NCBI GenBank assembly: GCA_044359885.1
Contig: JBIKLI010000015.1
Coordinates: forward strand, 1 to 30,133
Origin: CAIOSQ01 sp044359885
Lineage (GTDB): Bacteria > Pseudomonadota > Alphaproteobacteria > CACIAM-22H2
Reading direction: 5' to 3'
Length of the DNA stretch: 30,133 nt
Shown: positions 7,525 through 14,937 of the stretch, piece by piece
Layout of the letters: every line of letters begins with the position of its first letter
Position numbering within the stretch: position 1 is the stretch's first letter
Program-made: the position numbers and the translations under genes
The notes under the pieces: generated by a model
Seen by the model: the letters and a program-made list of their open reading frames with translations, nothing else
Databases searched by the model: none
What the model was told of the DNA's origin: nothing

Positions 7525-8736
7525 ATGCCAAAGATCAAGGTCAGGAATCCGATCGTCGAACTCGACGGCGACGAGATGACCCGGATCATCTGGAAGATGA
7601 TCCGCGAACGCCTCATCCTTCCCTATCTCGACGTCGACCTGAAATATTTCGATCTCGGGGTCGAATACCGGGACAAGACCAACGATCAGGTGACGGTGGA
7701 TGCCGCCCAGGCGATCAAGGCCCATCGCGTCGGCGTGAAATGCGCGACGATCACGCCCGACGAGGCCCGCGTCCAGGAATTCGGCCTGAAGCAGATGTGG
7801 AAGTCGCCCAACGGCACCATCCGCAACATCCTCGATGGCACCATCTTCCGCGAGCCCATCGTCTGCCGGAACGTGCCGCGGCTGGTGCCCGGCTGGACAC
7901 AGCCGATCGTGGTCGGCCGTCATGCCTTCGGCGACCAGTATCGCGCCACCGACTTCAAGGTTCCCGGTCCCGGAAAGCTGACGATCACCTTCACGCCGGC
8001 CGGCGGCGAGCCGGTCACGCGCGAGGTCTACGACTTCAAGGGCGCGGGTGTGGCGCTGGCCATGTACAACACCGACGAATCGATCCGCGGCTTCGCCCGC
8101 GCCTGCCTCAACTACGGGATCGCGCGCGGCTATCCAGTCTATCTCTCGACCAAGAACACGATTCTCAAGGCCTATGACGGACGCTTCAAGGACATCTTCC
8201 AGGAAGTGTTCGAGGCCGAATTCGCCGCGACCTACAAGGCCAAGGGGCTCACCTACGAGCACCGGTTGATCGACGACATGGTGGCCTCCGCGCTGAAATG
8301 GTCGGGGGCGTTCGTCTGGGCGTGCAAGAACTACGACGGCGACGTGCAGTCCGACACCGTCGCCCAGGGCTATGGTTCGCTCGGGTTGATGACGTCGGTG
8401 CTGATGACGCCGGACGGCGGAACGGTCGAGGCCGAAGCCGCGCATGGAACGGTCACGCGTCACTATCGCGAGCATCAGAAGGGCCGCGAGACGTCAACCA
8501 ACCCGATCGCGTCGATCTTCGCCTGGACGCGGGGCCTCGCCTATCGCGCCAAGTTCGACGATACGCCCGATGTCGCACGTTTCGCCGACCTGCTGGAAAA
8601 GGTCTGCATCCAGACCGTAGAGGCCGGCGACATGACGAAGGATCTGGCCGTTCTCGTCAGCCCCGACCAGAAATGGCTGACCACGACCCAGTTCTTCGAC
8701 CGCATCGACGCCAATCTGAAGGCAGCGATGGCCTGA
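7525..8736 (+). CDS. icd: NADP-dependent isocitrate dehydrogenase, homodimeric eukaryotic type
   Basis: 403 aa. Oxidatively decarboxylates isocitrate to 2-oxoglutarate in the TCA cycle, with NADP. The sequence is of the type II (eukaryote-like) subfamily that is usual in Alphaproteobacteria, not the E. coli type: VELDGDEMTRIIW at 11-23, the substrate loop KSPNGTIRNILDGTIFRE (93-110), the metal-binding stretch LIDDMVASALKWSGAFVWAC, and the NADP-binding AAHGTVTRHYREHQKG with the usual His and Arg residues. A GGAGA ribosome site lies upstream of the ATG. It ends in a strong hairpin shared with the convergent ndk. Confidence 0.97.
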   Translation: MPKIKVRNPIVELDGDEMTRIIWKMIRERLILPYLDVDLKYFDLGVEYRDKTNDQVTVDAAQAIKAHRVGVKCATITPDEARVQEFGLKQMWKSPNGTIRNILDGTIFREPIVCRNVPRLVPGWTQPIVVGRHAFGDQYRATDFKVPGPGKLTITFTPAGGEPVTREVYDFKGAGVALAMYNTDESIRGFARACLNYGIARGYPVYLSTKNTILKAYDGRFKDIFQEVFEAEFAATYKAKGLTYEHRLIDDMVASALKWSGAFVWACKNYDGDVQSDTVAQGYGSLGLMTSVLMTPDGGTVEAEAAHGTVTRHYREHQKGRETSTNPIASIFAWTRGLAYRAKFDDTPDVARFADLLEKVCIQTVEAGDMTKDLAVLVSPDQKWLTTTQFFDRIDANLKAAMA

Positions 8737-8766
8737 CCTGGGGCGCCTGCGTCTTCCGCCAGTGAA

Positions 8767-8798
8767 AAGGGCGGCCGGGCACATGCCCGGCCGCCCTT
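8767..8798. terminator. Bidirectional hairpin terminator between icd and ndk
   Basis: A perfect 14-bp stem (AAGGGCGGCCGGGC at 8767-8780, its complement at 8785-8798) closes a 4-base ACAT loop. AA before and TT after add short T-tracts for both strands (the minus strand reads TTTT across the end of the stem). It lies between the converging ends of icd and ndk. Confidence 0.8.
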
Positions 8799-8820
8799 CG
8801 CATGTCCGGCGCGATCGCGG

Positions 8821-9243
8821 TCAGCCGACGATTTCGTAGCCGGCGAAGAAGAAGGCGATCTCGGCCCGCGCGTTCTCGGCGCTGTCCGACCCGTGAGCCG
8901 AATTGGCCTCGATCGATTCGGCGAAGTCCTTGCGAATGGTCCCGGGCGCGGCATTGGCCGGATTGGTGGCTCCCATCACCTCGCGGTTGCGCGCCACCGC
9001 GTTCTCTCCTTCCAGCACCTGCACGACGACCGGACCGGAGGTCATGAACGCGCAGAGCGAGCCGAAGAACGGCCGCTCCTTGTGGACGGCATAGAAGGCT
9101 TCGGCCTGCTGACGGGTCAGCCACATGCGCCGCTGGGCGACGATGCGCAGACCGGCCGCCTCGAGACGGGCATTGATCTGGCCGGTCAGGTTGCGGCGCG
9201 TCGCGTCGGGCTTGATGATCGAAAACGTGCGTTCGATGGCCAT
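8821..9243 (-). CDS. ndk: Nucleoside diphosphate kinase
   Basis: 140 aa. Transfers the gamma-phosphate between nucleoside tri- and diphosphates through a phosphohistidine. The signature NSAHGSDS places the catalytic His at 117. Lys11 in IIKPDA, the GPVVVQVLEGENAV strand and MGATNPANAAPGTIR are all present. Length is normal. It follows holC on the same strand with a 72-base gap that contains a plausible promoter, so it is probably transcribed on its own as well as by read-through. Confidence 0.97.
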   Translation of the reverse strand: MAIERTFSIIKPDATRRNLTGQINARLEAAGLRIVAQRRMWLTRQQAEAFYAVHKERPFFGSLCAFMTSGPVVVQVLEGENAVARNREVMGATNPANAAPGTIRKDFAESIEANSAHGSDSAENARAEIAFFFAGYEIVG

Positions 9244-9275
9244 ATGGATCGGTATCCCTGGTTGATGTCGCCGGG

Positions 9276-9305
9276 CTTATAGCGGCCGGCGCCGGCGAAC
9301 CGCAA
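9276..9305 (-). promoter_or_regulatory. Candidate ndk promoter with palindrome in the spacer
   Basis: On the minus strand: TTGCGG (9305-9300), an 18-base spacer and TATAAG (9281-9276; one base from TATAAT). The spacer contains the perfect 12-base palindrome GCCGGCGCCGGC (9285-9296). The ndk ATG lies about 33 bases downstream of the -10, preceded by AGGGA. Confidence 0.4.
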
Positions 9306-9315
9306 GCCAGGCCGC

Positions 9316-9765
9316 CTAGCCCGCCGGTTCCCAGCCGCCGCGCGCGTTCTGGCGGAAGTACCGGACCGAGTGACCCTCCGCCTTCCAGCGCTTCCAGAGG
9401 CCGCGGGTCTCGGCGAGGCGGTCGGCGTCGCCGTCGTCGAAGAACAGGCAGAGCGACGGCCACGCGCCCAGATCGGGCGGGCCCACGCCGTCGACCAGGA
9501 CCAGCATGCGTGCCCCGTTCGGGTTCTCGATCGCCGTCGTGATCCAGACCGGCTGGTCCGGCGCCGATCCGTCCCGGGCCGTGCCATGGGGCAGGAAACT
9601 GCGGTCGTCATAGGTCCAGAGCGCGGCCGCCAGCGCTTCGGCCCGTTCCTCGGAGCCGGCGACGACGACCGCGCGGTCGCCCATGGCCAGCACCTTCTCG
9701 AGCACGCGCGGCAGCGCCTGCTCGAGAGCGGTGGCGGTCAGATGGTAGAAGCGGATCTCCGTCAG
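9316..9765 (-). CDS. holC: DNA polymerase III chi subunit
   Basis: 149 aa if read from a CTG at 9765. Chi is the clamp-loader accessory subunit that binds psi and single-strand-binding protein. The family start (x-TEIRFYHL) is encoded just at the pepA stop: the frame begins CTG-ACG-GAG with the CTG overlapping the pepA TGA by 3 bases (9763-9765). An AGGAG lies 8 bases before it, and no ATG, GTG or TTG is available at that place. The first conventional start is a GTG at 9705, which would delete the first beta-strand. Other family features are WTYDDRSFLPHG and VLVDGVGPPDL. The pepA-holC order is typical of Alphaproteobacteria. Confidence 0.85.
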   Translation of the reverse strand: MTEIRFYHLTATALEQALPRVLEKVLAMGDRAVVVAGSEERAEALAAALWTYDDRSFLPHGTARDGSAPDQPVWITTAIENPNGARMLVLVDGVGPPDLGAWPSLCLFFDDGDADRLAETRGLWKRWKAEGHSVRYFRQNARGGWEPAG

Positions 9766-11267
9766 CCCGCCTTCTCCTCGTAGTGGGTGGCCACGAGCCG
9801 GTCGAGCAGACGCACCCCGTAGGCCGTCGCGCCTTTCGCGGTGAGGGCATGATCCTTCTTGCTCCAGACCATCCCTGCGATGTCCAGATGGGCCCAGGGC
9901 ACGTTGTTCACGAAGCGCTGGATGAAGACCGCGCCGATCGTCGAGCCCGCGCCGCGATCGGAGGCGATGTTCTTCACGTCGGCGGCGTCGGAATCGATCA
10001 TCCGGTCGAAGGACTCGCCCAGCGGCATGCGCCAGAGCCGCTCGCCGGTGGCACGGCCGGCCGCCTCGAGGCGGCGCGCCAGTTCGTCGTCGTTTGCGAA
10101 CAGGCCGCCATATTCATGGCCGAGCGCGATGATGATCGCGCCGGTCAGGGTGGCGAGGTCGATCATCGCCGCCGGCTTGAAACGTTCCTGGGCGTACCAG
10201 CAGACATCGGCAAGGACGAGGCGCCCTTCGGCATCGGTGTTCAGGACCTCGATCGTCCGTCCCGACATCGCCTTGACGATGTCGCCCGGGCGCTGGGCGT
10301 TCCCGTCGGGCATGTTCTCGACCAGTCCGAGCACGCCGACCGCGTTCACCCGCGCCTTGCGGCCAGCCAGCGCCGCCATCGTGCCCAGGACGGCTCCCGC
10401 GCCGGCCATGTCCCATTTCATGTCCTCCATCCCCGCGGCCGGCTTGAGCGAGATGCCCCCGGTGTCGAAGGTGACGCCCTTGCCGCAGAAGACGATGGGA
10501 GCGGCACGCTTGCTGCCCGCGCCGCGCCATTCCATGACCACGAGACGCGGGGGCCGCGCGCTTCCCTGGGCGACGCCGAGCAGCGCCCCCATGCCCAGGC
10601 GCGCCATCTGCTTCTCGTCCAGGATCTCGACCGACACGCCGAGCTGGCGAAGGTCCTTGCAGCGTTCGGCGAAGCTCTGCGGATAGATCACGTTGGCCGG
10701 TTCGGAAATGACCTCGCGGGCGAGATCGACGCCGTCTGCGACCCGCGACAGCGGCCCGTAGAGCTTGCGCGCCGCCGCCGGATCCGCCACGCCGAAGGTC
10801 AGGCTGGACAGGGTCGGTTTCTGCTCCGGTTTCTCGCCGGTGCGATACTTGTCGAAGCGCCAGGTGCGCAGCCGCGCCCCGTAGGCGAGATTGGCGGCCA
10901 CCGCCGGCATCGCCGGGCCGCCATCGGCCAGCACGTCGACCGCGACCGTCGCGGTGGTTTCTCCGGCCCGGTTCAGATGGGCCGCGAGCGATCCGCCGAT
11001 CCGCTGCAGCCTGAGCGTGCCGAGATCGGCCGGTTTCCCGAACCCGAGCAGGACGATGCGGCGGGCGTCGATCCCCTTCGGCGCCAGGATGTCGAGGGTC
11101 TCGCCCTTGCGTCCCTTGAAGCGGCTGGCCGACAGCGCCGCCGTGATCTGGCCGCCGCTGCGGGCGTCGAGATCGGTGGCCGCGGCGGTGAGCTTGCGGT
11201 CCTCGTGAACCCCCACGACATAGGCGCCGGTTTTCGGCATCTCCAGCCTGGCGAACGCGATCTTCAT
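9762..11267 (-). CDS. pepA: Leucyl aminopeptidase (M17 family)
   Basis: 501 aa, cytosolic hexameric di-zinc/manganese exopeptidase that removes N-terminal residues. The metal and catalytic residues are all present: K263 and D268 in GKGVTFDTGG, K275, D286, and D345, E347 and R349 in the signature NTDAEGRL (343-350). The N-terminal macro-like domain (1-170) is complete. A GGAAGGAAG ribosome site precedes the ATG. In some bacteria PepA also binds DNA as a regulator; nothing here shows that. It is divergent from lptF with 108 bases between the chosen starts. Confidence 0.97.
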   Translation of the reverse strand: MKIAFARLEMPKTGAYVVGVHEDRKLTAAATDLDARSGGQITAALSASRFKGRKGETLDILAPKGIDARRIVLLGFGKPADLGTLRLQRIGGSLAAHLNRAGETTATVAVDVLADGGPAMPAVAANLAYGARLRTWRFDKYRTGEKPEQKPTLSSLTFGVADPAAARKLYGPLSRVADGVDLAREVISEPANVIYPQSFAERCKDLRQLGVSVEILDEKQMARLGMGALLGVAQGSARPPRLVVMEWRGAGSKRAAPIVFCGKGVTFDTGGISLKPAAGMEDMKWDMAGAGAVLGTMAALAGRKARVNAVGVLGLVENMPDGNAQRPGDIVKAMSGRTIEVLNTDAEGRLVLADVCWYAQERFKPAAMIDLATLTGAIIIALGHEYGGLFANDDELARRLEAAGRATGERLWRMPLGESFDRMIDSDAADVKNIASDRGAGSTIGAVFIQRFVNNVPWAHLDIAGMVWSKKDHALTAKGATAYGVRLLDRLVATHYEEKAG

Positions 11268-11359
11268 GAGGCTTCCTTCCTGCGGGCTTGACCTGCGGCG
11301 GCGCGGGGCCGCTCAACGCGGAATGTAACGGATCCTGACGGCCATGGAAGCCGCTCGCG

Positions 11360-11368
11360 TGATATAAT
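11360..11368 (+). promoter_or_regulatory. Extended -10 promoter for lptF
   Basis: A perfect extended -10, TGATATAAT (TG at 11360-11361, TATAAT at 11363-11368), stands out in this GC-rich sequence. There is no good -35 at 16-18 bases. Seven bases separate it from the A of the ATG at 11376, which is where transcription would be expected to begin, so the mRNA may be leaderless. Confidence 0.55.
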
Positions 11369-11375
11369 GACCGGC

Positions 11376-12515
11376 ATGGGCCTCATGAACGCCTATGTGC
11401 TGCGCCAACTCGCGACCGCCACGCTGCTGGTGGCGGTGACCCTGACCGCGGCCATCTGGCTGACCCAGTCGCTGCGTTTCATCGACCTGATCGTCAATCG
11501 CGGCCTCACCCTCGGCACCTTCCTCAATCTGACGCTGCTGCTGCTGCCCAGCTTCCTGTGGCTGCTGCTGCCGATCGCGCTGTTCGCCGCGGTGCTCTTC
11601 ACCCTGAACCGGCTGGCGGGCGACAGCGAACTGGTGGTGATGCGGGCCTGCGGGCTGTCGCCGATGCAGCTGGCGCGGCCCGTGCTGGTCCTGACGGCGA
11701 TCGTCTGCGCGGCCGGTTACGCGCTGACCCTCTATCTGCTGCCGCTCGCCTATCGCGCGTTCAAGGACCTGGACTTCGCCGTCCGCAACGATTTCGTCGG
11801 CATGATGCTGCGGGAAGGGAATTTCAACACGGTGGCGCCGGGGATCACCATCTATGTCCGCAACCGCGACGCGTCGGGCGATCTCGTCGGGTTGCTCGTC
11901 CATGACGCGCGGCGCAGCGATCTGCATGTGTCGATGATCGCCGAACGCGGCCGGCTCGCGATCGCCGACAACGGTCCCCGGATCGTGCTCGTCAACGGGA
12001 ACCGGCAGGAAAGCGAGCGTGCCTCCGGCCGGCTGCGGATCCTCTATTTCGACCGCTACAGCGTCGATCTCGGTCGCCTCGGGGAACGCGGCGGCGGCGA
12101 ACGCTGGCGCGAACCGCGCGAGCGCTATCTGCACGAGCTTTTCGGGCCGCCGCGCGACGTCAACGACGCGGCGAACGTCTCCCGGATGCGCGCCGAAGGC
12201 CATAACCGTCTTGCCTCGCCCCTGCTCGCCCTCGCCATGGCCCTCGTCGCCCTCGCCGCGCTGCTGTCGGGCGAACATGACCGTCGCGGGCAAGGCCGGC
12301 GGATGCTGGTCGCCGTGCTGCTGGCGGCGGCGATCCAGGCCGCGAACATGACCGCCCAGAACGTCGCCGCGAAATGGCCGGCGATGGTCGGCCTCATCCA
12401 TCTGAGCGTCCTTCTCCCGATCGCGCTGTCGACATGGTGGCTGCTCGCCCCGACGCCGGTGCGCTTCCTGCGCCCCCGGCTGCGGCGCGGACCGGCGGCG
12501 GCGGTGGCGCCATGA
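11376..12515 (+). CDS. lptF: LPS export ABC permease LptF
   Basis: 379 aa from this ATG. One of the two permeases of the LptB2FG transporter, which extracts lipopolysaccharide from the inner membrane. The YjgP/YjgQ fold is clear: an N-terminal pair of helices (YVLRQLATATLLVAVTL and on), TQSLRFIDLIVNRG, a helix near LLLLPSFLWLLLPIALFAAV, a central periplasmic beta-jellyroll (about 130-255), and C-terminal helices (LASPLLALAMALVALAALL and on). Three in-frame ATGs lie close together (11367, 11376, 11385) and none has a clear ribosome site; 11376 is preferred because the promoter would start transcription there. Its stop overlaps lptG by 4 bases (ATGA). Confidence 0.93.
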   Translation: MGLMNAYVLRQLATATLLVAVTLTAAIWLTQSLRFIDLIVNRGLTLGTFLNLTLLLLPSFLWLLLPIALFAAVLFTLNRLAGDSELVVMRACGLSPMQLARPVLVLTAIVCAAGYALTLYLLPLAYRAFKDLDFAVRNDFVGMMLREGNFNTVAPGITIYVRNRDASGDLVGLLVHDARRSDLHVSMIAERGRLAIADNGPRIVLVNGNRQESERASGRLRILYFDRYSVDLGRLGERGGGERWREPRERYLHELFGPPRDVNDAANVSRMRAEGHNRLASPLLALAMALVALAALLSGEHDRRGQGRRMLVAVLLAAAIQAANMTAQNVAAKWPAMVGLIHLSVLLPIALSTWWLLAPTPVRFLRPRLRRGPAAAVAP

Positions 12516-13621
12516 TCGTCGAGACGATCGATCGCTACGTCGCGCGGCGGTTCGCCTTCTGGTTCGCCGCGGTGTTCTCGTCCCTGGCGGCGATCATCTT
12601 CCTGCTCGATCTGGTCGAGCACGTGCGCCGGGCCCAGCGCAGCGACGCCCCGCTCTTCGCCTTCGTCCAGCTGTCGCTGCTCAAGCTGCCGCACCTGCTG
12701 ATGGACGCGTTCCCGTTCGTCGTCCTCTTCGCCGCCATGGTCTGCTTCGGGCGTCTCGCACGCACCCAGGAACTGACCGTGATCCGGGCGGCCGGGATAT
12801 CGGTCTGGCGGTTCCTCGGTCCGGTCCTGCTCGTCGTGCTGGCCATCGGCGCGCTGCGCGTCGTCGCCCTCAACCCGCTCGCCGCGACGCTCTTCGCGCG
12901 CTACGAGGCGATCGAGACCGAGGTCCTGCGCGGCCGGCCGGCGAGCAGCGCCGTCGCCCAGAACGGGTTCTGGCTGCGCCAGGGCGGGGCCGAGGGCAGC
13001 GCCGTGATCCACGCGCAGCGCGTGACCTCTTCGCGGATGGAACTGTCCGAGGTGGTGATCTGGAACTTCGCGCGGGGTGGCTCCGCGCGCGATCCATCCG
13101 ACCGTTTCGTCTCCCGGATCGACGCGCGATCGGCGCGCCTCGACGACGGCGCCTGGGTCCTGTCCGAAGCGACGGTCGCCGAACTCGATCAGCCGCCGCG
13201 GCAGGTTCCGGCGCTTCGGCTCGCGACGGACATGACGCTCGCCCAGATCCAGGACGCCTTCGCGGCCCCGGAGACGATCCCGGTCTGGGAGTTGCCGGCC
13301 TTCGTGCGAATGCTCGAGAACGCCGGATTTTCGGGGCACCGGCACCTCCTGCATCTGCACCGCCTGCTCGCCAGCCCGCTGCTTCTGGTCGCCATGGTGC
13401 TGATCGCGGCGACGGTCAGCTTCCGATTCCCTCGCCGCGGCGGCATCCTGACCATGACGGTGCTCGGAATCGGCGCCGGCTTCGTGGTCTTCTTCTCCGC
13501 CAACCTCGTCAGCGCGCTTGGCCTCAGCCGGGCGATCCCCGTGCATCTCGCCGCGTGGTCGCCCGCGACGATCGGCACCCTCATCGGCGCCGCCATCCTG
13601 TTCCATCAGGAAGACGGATGA
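12512..13621 (+). CDS. lptG: LPS export ABC permease LptG
   Basis: 369 aa. Partner of LptF in the LptB2FG exporter. It starts IDRYVARRFAFWFAAVFSSL, with the conserved helix IFLLDLVEHVRRA and FPFVVLFAAMVCFGRLARTQELTV, a periplasmic domain (about 140-270), and C-terminal helices including LASPLLLVAMVLIAATVSF and GFVVFFSANLVSALGLS. The ATG overlaps the lptF stop (ATGA); a longer in-frame extension into lptF is a shadow. In most Alphaproteobacteria lptD follows; here surA follows after only 68 bases. Confidence 0.94.
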   Translation: MIVETIDRYVARRFAFWFAAVFSSLAAIIFLLDLVEHVRRAQRSDAPLFAFVQLSLLKLPHLLMDAFPFVVLFAAMVCFGRLARTQELTVIRAAGISVWRFLGPVLLVVLAIGALRVVALNPLAATLFARYEAIETEVLRGRPASSAVAQNGFWLRQGGAEGSAVIHAQRVTSSRMELSEVVIWNFARGGSARDPSDRFVSRIDARSARLDDGAWVLSEATVAELDQPPRQVPALRLATDMTLAQIQDAFAAPETIPVWELPAFVRMLENAGFSGHRHLLHLHRLLASPLLLVAMVLIAATVSFRFPRRGGILTMTVLGIGAGFVVFFSANLVSALGLSRAIPVHLAAWSPATIGTLIGAAILFHQEDG

Positions 13622-13689
13622 GAGGCTGCCGGCCCATGCCCGCCGGTGCTATCTAGGTCCAACCGCGATCCAAGGGACGGAAACTCGTC

Positions 13690-14937
13690 ATGAAACGCCC
13701 CCTTCTGCTCATCGCCGCTTTCCTGCTGTTCGTGGCGCCGGCCCTGCCTGCGGCGGCCCAGCAACGCATCGCCGCGCTGGTCAACGACGAGGTGATCTCG
13801 GTTCTCGACATCGAGAACCGGGTGCGTCTGATCATGGTGACGTCGGGCATGGCGGATTCGCCCGAAACCCGCCAGCGGCTGCGCGGCCAGGCGCTGCGCG
13901 GGCTGGTCGAGGAGAAGCTGCAGCTGCAGGAGGCGGCGCGGCTGGGCGCGTTCGCCAACGACCGCGAGGTCGCCGACGCCATCGACCGGATCGAACAGGC
14001 CAATCGCCTCCCGAAGGGACAATTGGCGACGATCCTGGCGCAGGCAGGGCTCGGCCTGCCGGCGCTCGAACAGCAGATCCGCCCGGCGATCGCCTGGCAG
14101 AAGCTGCTCCAGCGCCGAATTCGCGCCCAGATCCATGTCGCCGACGAGGAGATCGACGAACTGCTGGAGCGGCTCAAGGCGCGGCAGGGTTCGCCGGAGT
14201 TCCTGGTCTCGGAAATCTTTCTCCCGCTCGACAATCCCGAGCAGGAAGAGGAGGTCCGCCAGACCGGGCTCAGCCTGATCCAGCAGATGCAGCGCGGGAC
14301 GCCCTTCCCGGCGATCGCCCAGCAATTCTCCCGCAGCGCCAGCGCCAGCGCCGGCGGCGATCTGGGCTGGGTGCAGGAAGGCCAGCTCGACCCCGAGCTG
14401 GAAGCGGTGATCAAGGAACTCAAGCCCGGCGAGGTGACCCTGCCCGTCAGGACACCTGGCGGCTTCTACATCTTCGGGCTGCGGAACCGGCGGCAACCGA
14501 CGGCGCCGACCCCCGACGACGCGGTCCTGGCGCTGACCCAGCTGGTCTTTCCGGCGCGGACGGCCCAGGAACTGGGCGCCGCCCAGCAGCTGGCGCAGAG
14601 CGCGCGCACGACGATCGCCGATTGCGGCAGCCTTGCCCGCCTGGCGAGCGAATTGCGCATCGCCGCACCGGCCGAACCGAAGAGCCTGCGCCTCGGGGAC
14701 ATCAATCCCGCGATCCGCGACGCGGTGCGCCCCTTGCGCGCCGGCCAGACGACCGAACCCATCCGCGCCGGCGACACCCTCGTCGTGCTCGTCGTCTGCG
14801 CGCGCCAGGAACCGCCGTCCGCCGTGCCGTCGCGCGAGGACGCGGAGGACATGCTGGTGCGTCAGCGCCTGCAGCTGCTGGCGCGCCGCTATCTGCGGGA
14901 CCTCCGGCGGCAGGCCAACGTGGAAATCCGCAGTTGA
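13690..14937 (+). CDS. surA: Periplasmic chaperone / peptidyl-prolyl isomerase SurA
   Basis: 415 aa with a signal peptide (LLLIAAFLLFVAPALPAAA, cut near 23). The SurA N-terminal chaperone domain (25-150) begins RIAALVNDEVISVLDIENR. A parvulin domain follows (about 168-268: EFLVSEIFLPL, FPAIAQQFS, GGDLGWV, LKPGEV, GGFYIFGL). A second, degenerate parvulin-like domain (about 278-372) holds the only two cysteines, C312 and C370, which could form a disulfide. SurA delivers outer-membrane proteins to the BAM complex. The neighbourhood (lptF-lptG, rsmA) is the usual one, but lptD and pdxA are missing from it. Confidence 0.93.
   Translation: MKRPLLLIAAFLLFVAPALPAAAQQRIAALVNDEVISVLDIENRVRLIMVTSGMADSPETRQRLRGQALRGLVEEKLQLQEAARLGAFANDREVADAIDRIEQANRLPKGQLATILAQAGLGLPALEQQIRPAIAWQKLLQRRIRAQIHVADEEIDELLERLKARQGSPEFLVSEIFLPLDNPEQEEEVRQTGLSLIQQMQRGTPFPAIAQQFSRSASASAGGDLGWVQEGQLDPELEAVIKELKPGEVTLPVRTPGGFYIFGLRNRRQPTAPTPDDAVLALTQLVFPARTAQELGAAQQLAQSARTTIADCGSLARLASELRIAAPAEPKSLRLGDINPAIRDAVRPLRAGQTTEPIRAGDTLVVLVVCARQEPPSAVPSREDAEDMLVRQRLQLLARRYLRDLRRQANVEIRS

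Noticed and set aside
9783..11291. A 502-codon plus-strand frame opposite pepA
   Set aside because: Antisense to a full-length M17 peptidase with all metal ligands; no domain and no ribosome site.
13518..14933. Possible long N-terminal extension of rsmA through surA
   Set aside because: The extension is surA in another frame; the rRNA methyltransferase homology begins only at the surA stop.
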